A DNA stretch of 64,000 bases from Gammaproteobacteria bacterium (GCA_017577615.1 PKRE01000005.1:124001-188000); one strand, 5' to 3'; counted from the first letter of the stretch, positions 24,612 to 32,995 are shown. Numbers and translations are program-made. Notes: generated by a model from the sequence alone, not told the origin.

Positions 24612-25112
24612 CTATGAAAGCAGCTGCAAGCCCTGCGCACCGACGCGCGCGGCGAGCTCTTTGACAACCCCCATGCCCGGGATGTGCAGGTCGGGAGCAA
24701 TATCGGCCAGAGGATACAGCACGAAGTTTCGCTGCGGGATGCCTGGATGCGGAACAGTGAGATCCGTCTCTTCCATCCGCACGTTGCCGTATGCGAGCAG
24801 ATCGAAATCGATGCGCCGGGGCCCCCAACGCTCGACTGGCGCCGTACGCCCGAGCGCCACCTCGAGCTCTTTGAGCGCGACCAAGAGCTCGCGCGGCGTA
24901 AGCCGCGTCAGCACGCCGACCGCCGCATTGATGAAATCAGGCTGCACGATCGGGCCGAAAGGTCGCGAGCCGTAGACACGCGAGCGCGCAACCAGACGCG
25001 TCGCCTTTAGTGACGCCAGCGAGACGAACGCCTGCTCGACCTGTGCACGAGGATCATCGAGATTGCTTCCGATCGCGATGTAGGCCGGAATCCAGCTCGT
25101 GCGCTCGCCCAC
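24612..25112 (-). CDS. folK: 2-amino-4-hydroxy-6-hydroxymethyldihydropteridine diphosphokinase
   Basis: 166 residues. HPPK transfers pyrophosphate from ATP to the pterin before dihydropteroate synthase. AYIAIGSNL at the N-terminus, the RSRVYGSRPFG segment, WGPRRIDFDLL (Mg-binding Asp residues) and TVPHPGIPQRNFVLYPL are diagnostic. The start is GTG at 25112, fixed by a strong GGGAGG Shine-Dalgarno five bases upstream. It follows pcnB by 50 bases; pcnB-folK is a common gammaproteobacterial pair. Confidence 0.95.
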   Translation of the reverse strand: MGERTSWIPAYIAIGSNLDDPRAQVEQAFVSLASLKATRLVARSRVYGSRPFGPIVQPDFINAAVGVLTRLTPRELLVALKELEVALGRTAPVERWGPRRIDFDLLAYGNVRMEETDLTVPHPGIPQRNFVLYPLADIAPDLHIPGMGVVKELAARVGAQGLQLLS

Positions 25113-25162
25113 GTGCGCCTCCCGAAAGCTCGAGTATGCAGATCGCCGTAGACGCGGCGCGC

Positions 25163-26548
25163 TTATGAGCTCGCCGCGGGCGGACGACGTCGTCTCCGTC
25201 GCTTGCGTCGTCGAGTGGGCTCGCGCGCGTTCTTGCTGGCAGGCTCCACCTTGAGCAGCCGCTCCTCCGGCGAGAGGGTTTGGATCTCGGTCCACCACTC
25301 GCCGAGCGCAGGATCAGCCTCCCCCGAAGCGACTCGCAGCAAGAGGAAGTCGTAAGCAGCACGGAACCGCGGATGCTCGAGCAGCCGCAGCGCGCGGCGT
25401 CCCTCGCGTCGCTCGAAGCGCGGCTGAAGGGCGATGATTTCCTTCATCGGCAACGTGAATCGCCGCGGAATCGCAACCCGCACCTGCTGTCGAGCAATGG
25501 CCTGCTCACAAGCGGCCAGAAGCCGCTGCGCATCCTTGCCCGGCGAGTGCGCCGATTGGGCAAGCGTGCGTTGGATCACCGGCCAAAGCAGCACCGCGAA
25601 GAGAAACGCCGGGGTAACGGGCTTGCCTTCGCGGACGCGCGTATCGGTGCCCTGCAGCCCGAGCTTGACCAGCTTCGCAGCCGGACTTTCTGGCGCGGCC
25701 TCATATGCGCTCGCAAGATCGGGAAACAGATGCTCGAGCACGCCATGTTGACGGGAGAGATCGAACACCTTGGCGCCCGAGCCTGCGAGGTACATCTTGT
25801 TGACCTCGTCGAAGAGCCGCGCCGGTGGCACCGCATCGAGCATCCAAGCCAATCGCGGTATCGGACCGACGGTGTCCGGGTCGGGCGTGAAACCGAGCTT
25901 CGCTGCGAACCGAATGGCGCGCAGCATGCGTACCGGATCCTCTCGATAACGGGTGTCAGGATCGCCGATCAGCCTCAGGATGCGGGCGCGCGCATCGTCG
26001 ACGCCACCCACATAGTCCCAAATCGAGAAATCGTTGATGTTGTAGTACAGAGCGTTCGCAGTGAAGTCGCGGCGCCAGACGTCCTCGTCAATCGTCCCGT
26101 ACAGATTGTCGCGGAGGATACGACCACGCGCATCGAGCACCCGATGGGCGCCTTCGTCCACGCTGTTGTCCTCGTCCATCGGCGTGTGCGCGGCCCGAAA
26201 CGTGGCGACCTCGATAATCTCTTGGCCGAAACGAACGTGCGCAAGATGAAAGCGCCGTCCGATCAATCGACAGTTGCGAAAGAGCTGTTTGACCTGATCA
26301 GGGTGAGCGTTGGTCGCGACGTCGAAGTCCTTGGGAGGAACCCCCAAGAGCAAGTCGCGCACGGCGCCGCCCACGAGAAACGCTTGGTATCCGGCATCTT
26401 TCAGTCGGTAGAGCACCTTCAGGGCGTTCGGGGAGATATTCGCGCGGGAAATGGGATGCTCATGACGCGCATACACCCTCGGCCCGCGTGCAACGTCGCC
26501 GGATGTCGAGAAACCAGTCGGGGAAAGGTTTGTTTGATTCAGTAGCAC
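25163..26548 (-). CDS. pcnB: Poly(A) polymerase I
   Basis: About 461 residues. The enzyme adds poly(A) tails that mark RNA for decay. The class II nucleotidyl-transferase head has LVGGAVRDLLLG and KDFDVATNAHP (the catalytic Asp pair), RRFHLAHVRF, RRDFTANALYY and the DPVRMLRAIRFAAKLGF block. The C-terminus is an extreme basic tail (ARG-rich, about 15 Arg/Lys in the last 25 residues). GTG at 26548 is the favoured start because the longer frame would run into the tRNA-Glu gene; a GTG near 26470 is also possible. Confidence 0.9.
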   Translation of the reverse strand: MLLNQTNLSPTGFSTSGDVARGPRVYARHEHPISRANISPNALKVLYRLKDAGYQAFLVGGAVRDLLLGVPPKDFDVATNAHPDQVKQLFRNCRLIGRRFHLAHVRFGQEIIEVATFRAAHTPMDEDNSVDEGAHRVLDARGRILRDNLYGTIDEDVWRRDFTANALYYNINDFSIWDYVGGVDDARARILRLIGDPDTRYREDPVRMLRAIRFAAKLGFTPDPDTVGPIPRLAWMLDAVPPARLFDEVNKMYLAGSGAKVFDLSRQHGVLEHLFPDLASAYEAAPESPAAKLVKLGLQGTDTRVREGKPVTPAFLFAVLLWPVIQRTLAQSAHSPGKDAQRLLAACEQAIARQQVRVAIPRRFTLPMKEIIALQPRFERREGRRALRLLEHPRFRAAYDFLLLRVASGEADPALGEWWTEIQTLSPEERLLKVEPASKNAREPTRRRKRRRRRRPPAASS

Positions 26549-26556
26549 GTTATCGC

Positions 26557-26584
26557 TTGAGGGAAATACAGCGCACCGTATAAT
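26557..26584 (+). promoter_or_regulatory. Sigma-70-type promoter of tRNA-Glu
   Basis: TTGAGG (26557-26562), a 16-base spacer and a perfect TATAAT (26579-26584) precede the tRNA by 42 bases, so the transcript would start near 26591. The region also holds the 5' side of divergent pcnB. Confidence 0.7.
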
Positions 26585-26626
26585 ACCGCACCCTCTACAC
26601 AGACGTTTGTCTCGAACGTTCTGCAC

Positions 26627-26702
<76 letters not shown>

Positions 26703-27009
26703 CTCCATTAGCGCGATGGCGCGGAGAGGACGTGCCACTCGCCGAAGCGCCTTGCCTTGATGGGCATCGATGCCCCGCGTCCGTCATCAGGCCTCCCACA
26801 GGAGCAAGCACGAGCCGATCGGGGCGGACAGCATCCGAATCGTCGCGGCGCGCAGCACCGCTGAGCGCCCCGGACCGTCCGGTCACTCGCTCACGGGTCG
26901 CTCCAGCGATACTTGGCTTTAAAGACATCTTTGCAGCAGAAGGGTTCCTGCGACACGATGTTGCGCCTGCGCTGCGCGTGCATAATGCTCCACAACCAGC
27001 GGAGCGCTT
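26703..27009. other. Spacer between tRNA-Glu and the hypothetical gene
   Basis: About 307 bases. A small GCGC-GATG-GCGC hairpin (26711-26722) follows the tRNA, without a T-tract. The rest has coding-like GC content but no credible gene; the open frames here are short and lack a Shine-Dalgarno. A GGAG six bases before 27010 serves the next gene. Confidence 0.5.
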
Positions 27010-27747
27010 ATGACGCCAGCGGAACGTCGCATATCGGAACTCATCGACAAGTGGCTCGCCAGCATCGACCTTCACATGCGGTACGTGGAGCTGAGCGATG
27101 CCGCCTACGCCCGTGTCCAGCCCTGGCCCAAGCATGACCGCCCGACACGTTGGGTCCTGGAGGTCGCGCGCCAGAAGATCCTCGAGCTGAAACAGCACGT
27201 GCAGATGCGCCAAGCCATGGGCGATGCGAAGTTCGCCGAGTCGTTGGAGCTCATGGCCTTCTTGGCCAACCTCGTTGGGCTGCAGCACATCCAGCGCTTC
27301 ATCCCATTGGCGCAGCCGAGCAAAGCGGCGGAGACGGCCGAAGTGCCACCGGCCGAAGCGTCAACCGCCGCAGAACCCGCCTCGCGAGCCAACGACGATG
27401 CGACGCGCGAGATGCCCAGGCTGAAGCCCGCTCAAACACAGGCAAAGACGGCTTCTGCCTCCCCAGCCGCTCGCGAACCAGAGCCGAAGCGTGCAGCGCG
27501 CGCGGCGGCACCGAAAACCTCGGCGTCGCCCGCCAGGGCCGGGGCAAAGACCGTCCTCTCGCCAACTGCCGATCTCAAGGCGACCATCGTCGCGGACGCA
27601 GTGCGTTTGATGAAATGGGGTAAGGCATGGCACGAGCTCGCCGAGCTCATCGCTCGAATGGCGGATCGTCCGCCAGCCGCAGAAGTCCGCAAGGTTCTGC
27701 GTGCGCACCGTGCCGAGATCGAGCAGAAGGCGGGGATCAAGCGCTGA
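27010..27747 (+). CDS. Unrecognised two-domain protein with Ala/Pro-rich linker
   Basis: 245 residues; I do not recognise the family. Residues 1-95 look helical and are rich in Trp, Arg and Leu (DKWLASIDLHMRYVELSD at 13-30, and a later QKILELKQHVQMRQAMGD). Residues 96-185 form a low-complexity Ala/Pro/Lys/Glu linker. Residues 190-245 are a compact charged helical domain with MKWGKAWHELAELIARMADR and a final RAHRAEIEQKAGIKR. There is no signal peptide or membrane segment, so it is probably cytoplasmic. The start at 27010 has GGAG six bases upstream. The gene stands alone, with a long spacer on its 3' side. Confidence 0.75.
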   Translation: MTPAERRISELIDKWLASIDLHMRYVELSDAAYARVQPWPKHDRPTRWVLEVARQKILELKQHVQMRQAMGDAKFAESLELMAFLANLVGLQHIQRFIPLAQPSKAAETAEVPPAEASTAAEPASRANDDATREMPRLKPAQTQAKTASASPAAREPEPKRAARAAAPKTSASPARAGAKTVLSPTADLKATIVADAVRLMKWGKAWHELAELIARMADRPPAAEVRKVLRAHRAEIEQKAGIKR

Positions 27748-27765
27748 GGCGCCCCAAATACAAAT

Positions 27766-27890
27766 AAAAAAGGACCGGGCACGAAGGCCCGGCCAATCAG
27801 GGGGATTCCGCTTCGCCGCAGCAGCTTTTCCCTGCGGCGCAAAACAATCTTTGCAACGGCGCCTAATACAAAGGCTATCGCGTTTTTGCG
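27766..27890 (-). ncRNA. Candidate small RNA with three hairpins and intrinsic terminator
   Basis: Read on the minus strand: a promoter at 27925-27897, a start near 27890, a hairpin GCAAA/TTTGC (27839-27843 with 27850-27854, six-base loop), an 8-bp perfect hairpin CGCCGCAG/CTGCGGCG (27814-27821 with 27832-27839, ten-base loop beginning GGA), and a terminator hairpin CCGGGC/GCCCGG (27775-27780 with 27787-27792) followed by TCC and six T (27771-27766). The RNA would be about 125 bases. It does not resemble tmRNA, 4.5S, 6S or RNase P RNA. The target is unknown; hfq in the same window makes an Hfq-dependent RNA possible. Confidence 0.5.
27775..27792 (-). terminator. Rho-independent terminator, minus strand
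   Basis: The 6-bp GC stem CCGGGC/GCCCGG, extendable by two GC pairs past a single bulged base, is followed on the minus strand by TCC and TTTTTTATTTG. On the plus strand the hairpin is not followed by T, so it does not terminate the hypothetical gene efficiently. Confidence 0.7.
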
Positions 27891-27896
27891 GTGCCA

Positions 27897-27925
27897 AATA
27901 TACCGACTACCGCTGTGCAGCACAA
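27897..27925 (-). promoter_or_regulatory. Candidate promoter of the small RNA
   Basis: On the minus strand TTGTGC (27925-27920), a 17-base spacer and TATATT (27902-27897). The -10 matches five of six consensus bases; the -35 is weak (three of six). Confidence 0.4.
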
Positions 27926-28090
27926 GCCCCTCCGTGGGTGGAAATGGGACTAGGAAATAAGGGACAGCCCGGTGGCTCGACAGTTCGGCTCGACTGCAGG
28001 CCAGGATCGCGCGACAGGCGTCGACTACAGATTCAGCGTAGCGATCAGCTCGTCAACAACAACTCTCCGGTACCGGTCACGCGCTCTCTC

Positions 28091-28118
28091 ATCCCCATTC
28101 CCTGTTCCCCAATAACTC
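28091..28118. repeat. C-rich heptamer-phased repeat
   Basis: Units ATCCCCA, TTCCCTG, TTCCCCA and ATAACTC follow one another in 7-base phase. A shorter G-rich counterpart lies at 27945-27965 (TGGGACT, AGGAAAT, AAGGGAC). Both flank an otherwise featureless 120 bases. Confidence 0.45.
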
Positions 28119-28156
28119 ACACCACGGCCCGTTAAGAAACGTCTATCGAAGTTGCC

Positions 28157-28185
28157 TTGAATTCGATTTTCTCGATCCTCAAAAT
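28157..28185 (+). promoter_or_regulatory. Possible promoter of the ABC exporter operon
   Basis: TTGAAT (28157-28162), a 17-base spacer and CAAAAT (28180-28185). Each hexamer matches four of six consensus bases. The leader would be about 175 bases. Confidence 0.35.
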
Positions 28186-28367
28186 TCCTCGCCACGCGCA
28201 CAGCGACAAGACAATGGATTGTCGATGCTACTCGCCGCGTACCAAGGCGAACGCGGCAATAACACGAACGATCTCGTGAGCAGCTTGCGAGGGGCTCACG
28301 TTCTGTGCGCCGACGGAACTGGCCGTGTGCGCCGCAGTCACAGGACACATCCCGAAAGGCACACACC

Positions 28368-29120
28368 ATGATCGAAATCAGTCATTTGACGAAGCGCTAT
28401 GGCCCTTTGACGGCCGTGGACGACATCTCCTTCACAGTCGAGCCGGGACAGGTGCTGGGCTTTCTGGGACCGAACGGTGCAGGCAAGTCCACGACGATGA
28501 AAATGATCACTGGCTTCCTCGCGCCGACGTCAGGCACGATCCGTGTTTGCGGTCACGATGTCGCCCACGAGCCGCTCGCTGCCAAAGCATGTATGGGGTA
28601 CCTGCCGGAAGGTGCGCCGAGCTATTCAGAAATGACCGTACGGGCGTTTCTGGAATTCATTGCCGACGTGCGCGGCTTGACTGGAGAACGCCGTCGTTCG
28701 CGACTTGACGACGTGATCTCGCGTCTCGCGCTCGCCGGCGTGCTCGAGCAAGTGATCGAAACGCTTTCCAAAGGTTTCCGTCGTCGGGTAGGTCTGGCTC
28801 AAGCCCTGTTGCACGATCCTCAGGTGCTCATCCTCGATGAGCCAACTGATGGCCTCGATCCGAATCAGAAACACGAGGTCCGCACGCTCATCAACGCCAT
28901 GTCGAAGGACAAGATCATCGTGATCTCGACGCACATCCTCGAGGAGGTCGACGCGGTGTGCAATCGGGCGATCATCATTGCCGGCGGCCGGATTCTCGCT
29001 GACGACACGCCGCAAGCGCTTGCGTCACGTGCTCCCTCCGGCCGCCTCGACGATGTCTTCCGCCAAATCACGATGGGCATCAAGCCGAGCCACAGCAAGC
29101 AGGAGGCTGCCCATGCATAA
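28368..29120 (+). CDS. ABC transporter ATP-binding protein, GldA-like
   Basis: 250 residues. Walker A GPNGAGKST, the signature LSKGFRRRVGLAQ and Walker B VLILDEPTDGLDP are complete, with the switch His in ISTHILEE. The sequence type and the following permease, GldG-like and DUF4340 genes match the gliding-type/ABC-2 exporter group. The ATG at 28368 matches family N-termini (MIEISHLTKRYG); a frame from 28305 has an extra Arg-rich leader. It overlaps the permease gene by 8 bases. The substrate is unknown; in Bacteroidetes the Gld proteins act in gliding, which is not implied here. Confidence 0.93.
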   Translation: MIEISHLTKRYGPLTAVDDISFTVEPGQVLGFLGPNGAGKSTTMKMITGFLAPTSGTIRVCGHDVAHEPLAAKACMGYLPEGAPSYSEMTVRAFLEFIADVRGLTGERRRSRLDDVISRLALAGVLEQVIETLSKGFRRRVGLAQALLHDPQVLILDEPTDGLDPNQKHEVRTLINAMSKDKIIVISTHILEEVDAVCNRAIIIAGGRILADDTPQALASRAPSGRLDDVFRQITMGIKPSHSKQEAAHA

Positions 29121-29847
29121 CGTGTGCGCCATCTTCCGCCGCGAGTTCACCAGCTATTTCGCAACGCCTCTCGCCTTTGTCTTCATCATCATCTTCCTGT
29201 TGCTGGCAGGTGTCTTCGCCTTCTACCTGGGCGGTTTCTACGAGCGCGGACAAGCCGACTTGGCTCCGTTCTTCAACTACCATCCGTGGCTGTATCTGTT
29301 CCTGATCCCGGCACTGTCGATGCGTCTGTGGGCCGAAGAGCGCAAGTCCGGCAGCATCGAGCTGTTGATGACGCTGCCGGTGACAGTATGGCAAGCCGTC
29401 TTGGGCAAGTATCTCGCCGCATGGTGCTTTGCGGGGCTGGCGCTCGCGCTGACGTTCCCGATGTGGATCACCGTCAATTACCTCGGCGATCCAGACAACG
29501 GCGCGATCCTGGCCGCTTACGTCGGCAGCTTCTTGATGGCTGGTGGGTTGCTCGCGATCGGCGCCTGTCTTTCGGCAGTGACACGTAATCAAGTGATCGC
29601 CTTCATCATCACTGTCGTCGTCTGCTTCGGCTTTCTGCTCGCGGGCTTTCCGCTCGTCTTGAACCTGTTCTCAGGATGGGCTCCGCAGGCGGTCGTCGAC
29701 GCGATCGCATCCTTGTCTTTCCTGACGCATTTCGAGTCGATCTCAAAAGGCGTCATCGATTTGCGTGATCTGCTCTACTTCGCCACCGTGATTGCGACGT
29801 GGCTCACCGCCAACGTCATCGTGCTCGAAATGAAGAAGGCGGACTGA
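29113..29847 (+). CDS. ABC-2-type permease, GldF-like
   Basis: 244 residues with six hydrophobic segments. The N-terminus (MHNVCAIFRREFTSYFATPLAFVF) and the internal RLWAEERKSGSIELLMTLP block are typical of ABC-2 permeases of the GldF/NosY kind. It would form the membrane channel with the preceding ATPase. The ATG at 29113 lies inside the last codons of the ATPase gene (overlap of 8 bases), and the stop is 2 bases before the next start, so the set is co-translated. Confidence 0.9.
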   Translation: MHNVCAIFRREFTSYFATPLAFVFIIIFLLLAGVFAFYLGGFYERGQADLAPFFNYHPWLYLFLIPALSMRLWAEERKSGSIELLMTLPVTVWQAVLGKYLAAWCFAGLALALTFPMWITVNYLGDPDNGAILAAYVGSFLMAGGLLAIGACLSAVTRNQVIAFIITVVVCFGFLLAGFPLVLNLFSGWAPQAVVDAIASLSFLTHFESISKGVIDLRDLLYFATVIATWLTANVIVLEMKKAD

Positions 29848-29849
29848 TC

Positions 29850-31760
29850 ATGACAAAGAGCACCACGACTGTCGGAAAGCATACATATGGCGCCGGAGCG
29901 CTCGTTGCGCTGGCACTGTTGTTCATCGGCGTCACGATTCTGATCACGTTCCTCTTCCGAGGAGCGCGGCTCGACCTCACCGAGAGCAAGCTGTACTCCA
30001 TCTCGAGCGGCACCGAGCGCATCGTGCGCTCGCTCGAGGAGCCGGTGAACCTCTATTTCTTCTTCTCGCAGAAGGCGAGTGCTGCCTCGCCGCGGCTGCG
30101 CACCTATGCGCAACGTGTTCGCGAGCTGCTCGAAGAGATCGTGGAACGATCGGACGGCAAGCTACGGCTCACCGTCCTCGATCCCGAGCCGTTCTCCGAG
30201 GAAGAAGATCGCGCTGCCGAGTTCGGGCTCACGGCTGTCTCACTTGGCATGCGCGGCGACAAGCTATATTTCGGTCTCGCCGGCACGAACTCGACTGACG
30301 GCCGCGAAGTGATCGAGTTCTTTCAGCCCGACAAAGAAGAGTTCCTCGAGTACGACATTGCGAGCCTGATTTACCGACTCGCAAACCCCAAGCGAGCGAC
30401 GATCGGGCTCATGTCTGGTTTGCCGGTCGACACTTCGTTCGATCCCGCCACGGGTCGCATGCAAGAAGGTTGGGCGAGCATCGCGCAGCTGCGGCAGCTT
30501 TTCGATGTGCGCACACTCGCCACCGACGTGAGCGCGATCGACGAGAGCATCGACGTGTTGCTGCTCATCCATCCGAAGGATCTCTCGCCGGCCACGCTCT
30601 ATGCGATCGATCAATTCGTGATGCGCGGCGGGAAGCTGATCGCGTTCGTCGATCCCGTCGCCGAGAACGATACTGCTGGGTCGCAGATGGGCTTTGCCAT
30701 GGGACCGCGTGCCTCGTCGCTCGGGCCACTGCTCGATGCATACGGCATCTCGTTCGACTCGAGCATGGTGCTCGGCGATCGCGAGCTCGGCCTGACGGTA
30801 TCCATGCGCCAGGGCGACCCGCCCACCCAACACATCGCGGTCATTGGGCTCAACCGCGCGAGCATGAACATGCAAGACGTGGTCACAGCCGCGCTCGATT
30901 CCGTGAACGTCTGGACCGCCGGCGTGTTGAGCAAGAAAGACGATGCGGACATCGAGTTCGAGCCGTTGCTGCAGTCGAGCGCGAACGCGGCGCTCATCCC
31001 TGCGAGCCGTTTCGCGTTCTTGAGCGATCCCGACTCATTGCTGGATGGCTTCAAAGCGACCGGCGAGCGCTACACCATCGCGGCGCGCGTTCGCGGCAAG
31101 CTCAAGTCGGCGTACCCCGATGGTAAACCGGGCGCGAAAGAAGAAGACGACGAGACCACAGGCACACATCGCGCTGAGTCGGCTGACACGGCGAACCTGA
31201 TCATCGTCGCCGACACCGACATCCTTTCCGATCCTCTTTGGCTTCGCACGCAAAGCCTGTTTGGACAGCGGTTTGCCGTCGCATGGGCAAACAATGGCGA
31301 CTTTGTCGCCAACGCGCTCGACAATCTCGCCGGTAGCAGCGACCTGATCAGCATTCGCGGTCGCCAGAGCTTCTTCCGCCCCTTCACCAAGGTCGAGGAG
31401 CTGCGTCGCCAGGCCGACGATCAGCTGCGCGCAAAGGAGCAGGAGCTTGATCGGGAACTGCGGGAAACCGAGCGTAAGCTTTCCGAGCTCGAGTCCGGTG
31501 GTAACACCGAAGGCTCGCTCATGCTCACCCCAGAGCAGGAAGCGGAGCTCGTGCGCTTCCAGCAAGAGCGACTGCGTATCCGCAAGGAGTTGCGCGATGT
31601 GCGTCGCAGCCTCGATCTGGAGATCGCACGCCTCGGTACCTGGCTGAAGGTGCTCAACATTGCGCTCGTCCCCGCGCTTATCTCCATCGGAGCCATCTTG
31701 CTCGCCGTGGCGCGACGTCGGCGTTTGAAAGCCGGTCGCGCGGCGGCCAGCACTGCGTGA
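29850..31760 (+). CDS. GldG-like ABC transporter auxiliary protein
   Basis: 636 residues. A transmembrane helix near 15-35 is followed by a large extracytoplasmic region (about 40-510) of the ABC_transp_aux/GldG kind, with LTESKLYSIS near its start and the internal IGLMSGLPVD and LLLIHPKDLSP blocks. A charged coiled-coil (about 515-600, rich in Arg and Glu) leads to a C-terminal helix (about 610-630) and a basic cytoplasmic end. In GldFG systems this subunit presents its periplasmic domain to the exporter. It is translated from an ATG 2 bases after the permease stop. Confidence 0.88.
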   Translation: MTKSTTTVGKHTYGAGALVALALLFIGVTILITFLFRGARLDLTESKLYSISSGTERIVRSLEEPVNLYFFFSQKASAASPRLRTYAQRVRELLEEIVERSDGKLRLTVLDPEPFSEEEDRAAEFGLTAVSLGMRGDKLYFGLAGTNSTDGREVIEFFQPDKEEFLEYDIASLIYRLANPKRATIGLMSGLPVDTSFDPATGRMQEGWASIAQLRQLFDVRTLATDVSAIDESIDVLLLIHPKDLSPATLYAIDQFVMRGGKLIAFVDPVAENDTAGSQMGFAMGPRASSLGPLLDAYGISFDSSMVLGDRELGLTVSMRQGDPPTQHIAVIGLNRASMNMQDVVTAALDSVNVWTAGVLSKKDDADIEFEPLLQSSANAALIPASRFAFLSDPDSLLDGFKATGERYTIAARVRGKLKSAYPDGKPGAKEEDDETTGTHRAESADTANLIIVADTDILSDPLWLRTQSLFGQRFAVAWANNGDFVANALDNLAGSSDLISIRGRQSFFRPFTKVEELRRQADDQLRAKEQELDRELRETERKLSELESGGNTEGSLMLTPEQEAELVRFQQERLRIRKELRDVRRSLDLEIARLGTWLKVLNIALVPALISIGAILLAVARRRRLKAGRAAASTA

Positions 31761-31772
31761 GGTGCAAGCTCT

Positions 31773-32927
31773 ATGAATTCCAGAAACGTAGCTGTACTGA
31801 GCGTCGTTGCGCTTCTTGCGCTCGGTGGCGGCGTGTGGCTCGCGAGCGAGCGAGCCACACGCATCGACACCGCAGCGCAGCCGCTGTATCCCGATCTCAG
31901 AAAGTCGCTGAACGATGCCACTGCAGTGCGTGTTCACACGGCAGGAGATACCCTGGCTGTCGAGATCGCACGCAAAGACGACGCGTGGCGCGTCACCCAG
32001 CGGCACGACTACCCCGCCGATGAGGCGAAGCTGCGCAAGCTGCTATTTGCGCTGGCGAACGCACAGATTCGCGAGGAGAAGACATCCAATCCGCAGAACT
32101 ACTCGAGCCTCGGCGTCGAAGATGTCTCGGAAAAAGAAGCGAGCGGCGTACGTCTCGAAGTGAGCGGCGTCACACCGGCGGTGGACCTCATCGTCGGCAA
32201 GCGCGGTCCCGGGCTGAGCTCGCATTACGTTCGAAAGACAGGCGAAGAGCGCAGTTGGCTGATCGATGTCGAGCTCGATGCGCCTTCGCGGCCGGAGGAT
32301 TGGCTGCGCAAGTCGGTTCTGGACATCGGAGCCGATCGCATTCAGTCCGCCACGATTGAGACGCCGGGCGCAAAACCCTACACCGCGGCGAAGCGCTCGC
32401 GTGCAGACGCCGACTTCAGCGTCGAGCCACTGCCCAAGGGTAAGGAGCTGACATATGCAGGCGCCGCGAACAGCGTTGCGACGGCGCTCGCAAGCCTCAC
32501 GCTTTCCGACGTCAAGCCAGCCAGCGAACTCAAGGGCAAGCCTCAGGCGCGCGCGACCTATCGAACTTTCGACGGTCTCGTCGTCGAGCTGCAGGGCTGG
32601 GCCGAAGAAGACGATCGATTCATCACGGTGAGCACGCGCTACGACCAAGCGCTCGCAGAACAATTCAAGCTCCCGGGTGCGAGCGACGCAGAGAGCGCGG
32701 CGACAGAGGAGAACGCCTCAAGCAACGACACCTCATCAGAGACGGACGAGAAGGCAACGGAAAGCAAGTCCGCGCAAGCGAGCGTCCAGATGCAGTCCGA
32801 GGAGCGTGACGTTGCAAGCGAAGCGGCTGAGCTGAACGAAGCGCTCGAGGGTTGGGCGTTCGAAATCCCGAGCTACAAGTACAATGCGATCTTCAAAGAG
32901 CTTGCAGACATTCTGAGGGACAAGTGA
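31773..32927 (+). CDS. DUF4340 envelope protein of the Gld-type cassette
   Basis: 384 residues. An N-terminal helix (about 7-24) anchors a periplasmic region with two DUF4340-like repeats: the first near 60-190 (YPADEAKLRKLLFALANAQIREEKT-like) and the second near 215-330. A Ser/Glu/Thr-rich acidic linker lies at about 308-345, and the C-terminal FEIPSYKYNAIF motif ends the protein. DUF4340 genes commonly follow GldG-like genes and are thought to be accessory to the exporter. It starts 12 bases after the GldG-like gene and closes the operon. Its biochemical role is not known. Confidence 0.87.
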   Translation: MNSRNVAVLSVVALLALGGGVWLASERATRIDTAAQPLYPDLRKSLNDATAVRVHTAGDTLAVEIARKDDAWRVTQRHDYPADEAKLRKLLFALANAQIREEKTSNPQNYSSLGVEDVSEKEASGVRLEVSGVTPAVDLIVGKRGPGLSSHYVRKTGEERSWLIDVELDAPSRPEDWLRKSVLDIGADRIQSATIETPGAKPYTAAKRSRADADFSVEPLPKGKELTYAGAANSVATALASLTLSDVKPASELKGKPQARATYRTFDGLVVELQGWAEEDDRFITVSTRYDQALAEQFKLPGASDAESAATEENASSNDTSSETDEKATESKSAQASVQMQSEERDVASEAAELNEALEGWAFEIPSYKYNAIFKELADILRDK

Positions 32928-32940
32928 GACAGACAGGCTG

Positions 32941-32982
32941 GGGCGACTGCGACGCGGCATGTGCATGAGCGGGCCGTCGCCC
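32941..32982. terminator. Inverted repeat between converging operons
   Basis: GGGCGAC (32941-32947) and GTCGCCC (32976-32982) form a perfect 7-bp stem around 28 bases that contain a second small dyad (ATGTGCAT). It lies exactly between the DUF4340 stop and the RDD stop and could end both transcripts. No T-tract is visible. Confidence 0.35.
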
Positions 32983-32995
32983 TACCGCCGCCGGC

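Larger units (their letters stand above)
27748..28367. other. 620-base spacer with candidate sRNA and heptamer-like repeats
   Basis: No protein gene was supported. The left third holds a minus-strand candidate small RNA with promoter and terminator. The middle has G-rich 7-base units (27945-27965) and C-rich 7-base units (28091-28118). The right part is relatively AT-rich and carries a possible promoter for the ABC operon. The reading frames crossing the region are antisense extensions or lack start signals. Confidence 0.7.

Noticed and set aside
25280..26545. 421-codon open frame antisense to pcnB
   Set aside because: PcnB is well supported; the antisense frame mirrors its codon pattern.
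27775..27792. Terminator for the plus-strand hypothetical gene
   Set aside because: On the plus strand the hairpin is not followed by T; only the minus strand has the T6 tract.
27432..27923. 163-codon minus-strand frame over the candidate sRNA
   Set aside because: It crosses the terminator hairpin and runs antisense through the hypothetical gene; its N-terminus has no Shine-Dalgarno.
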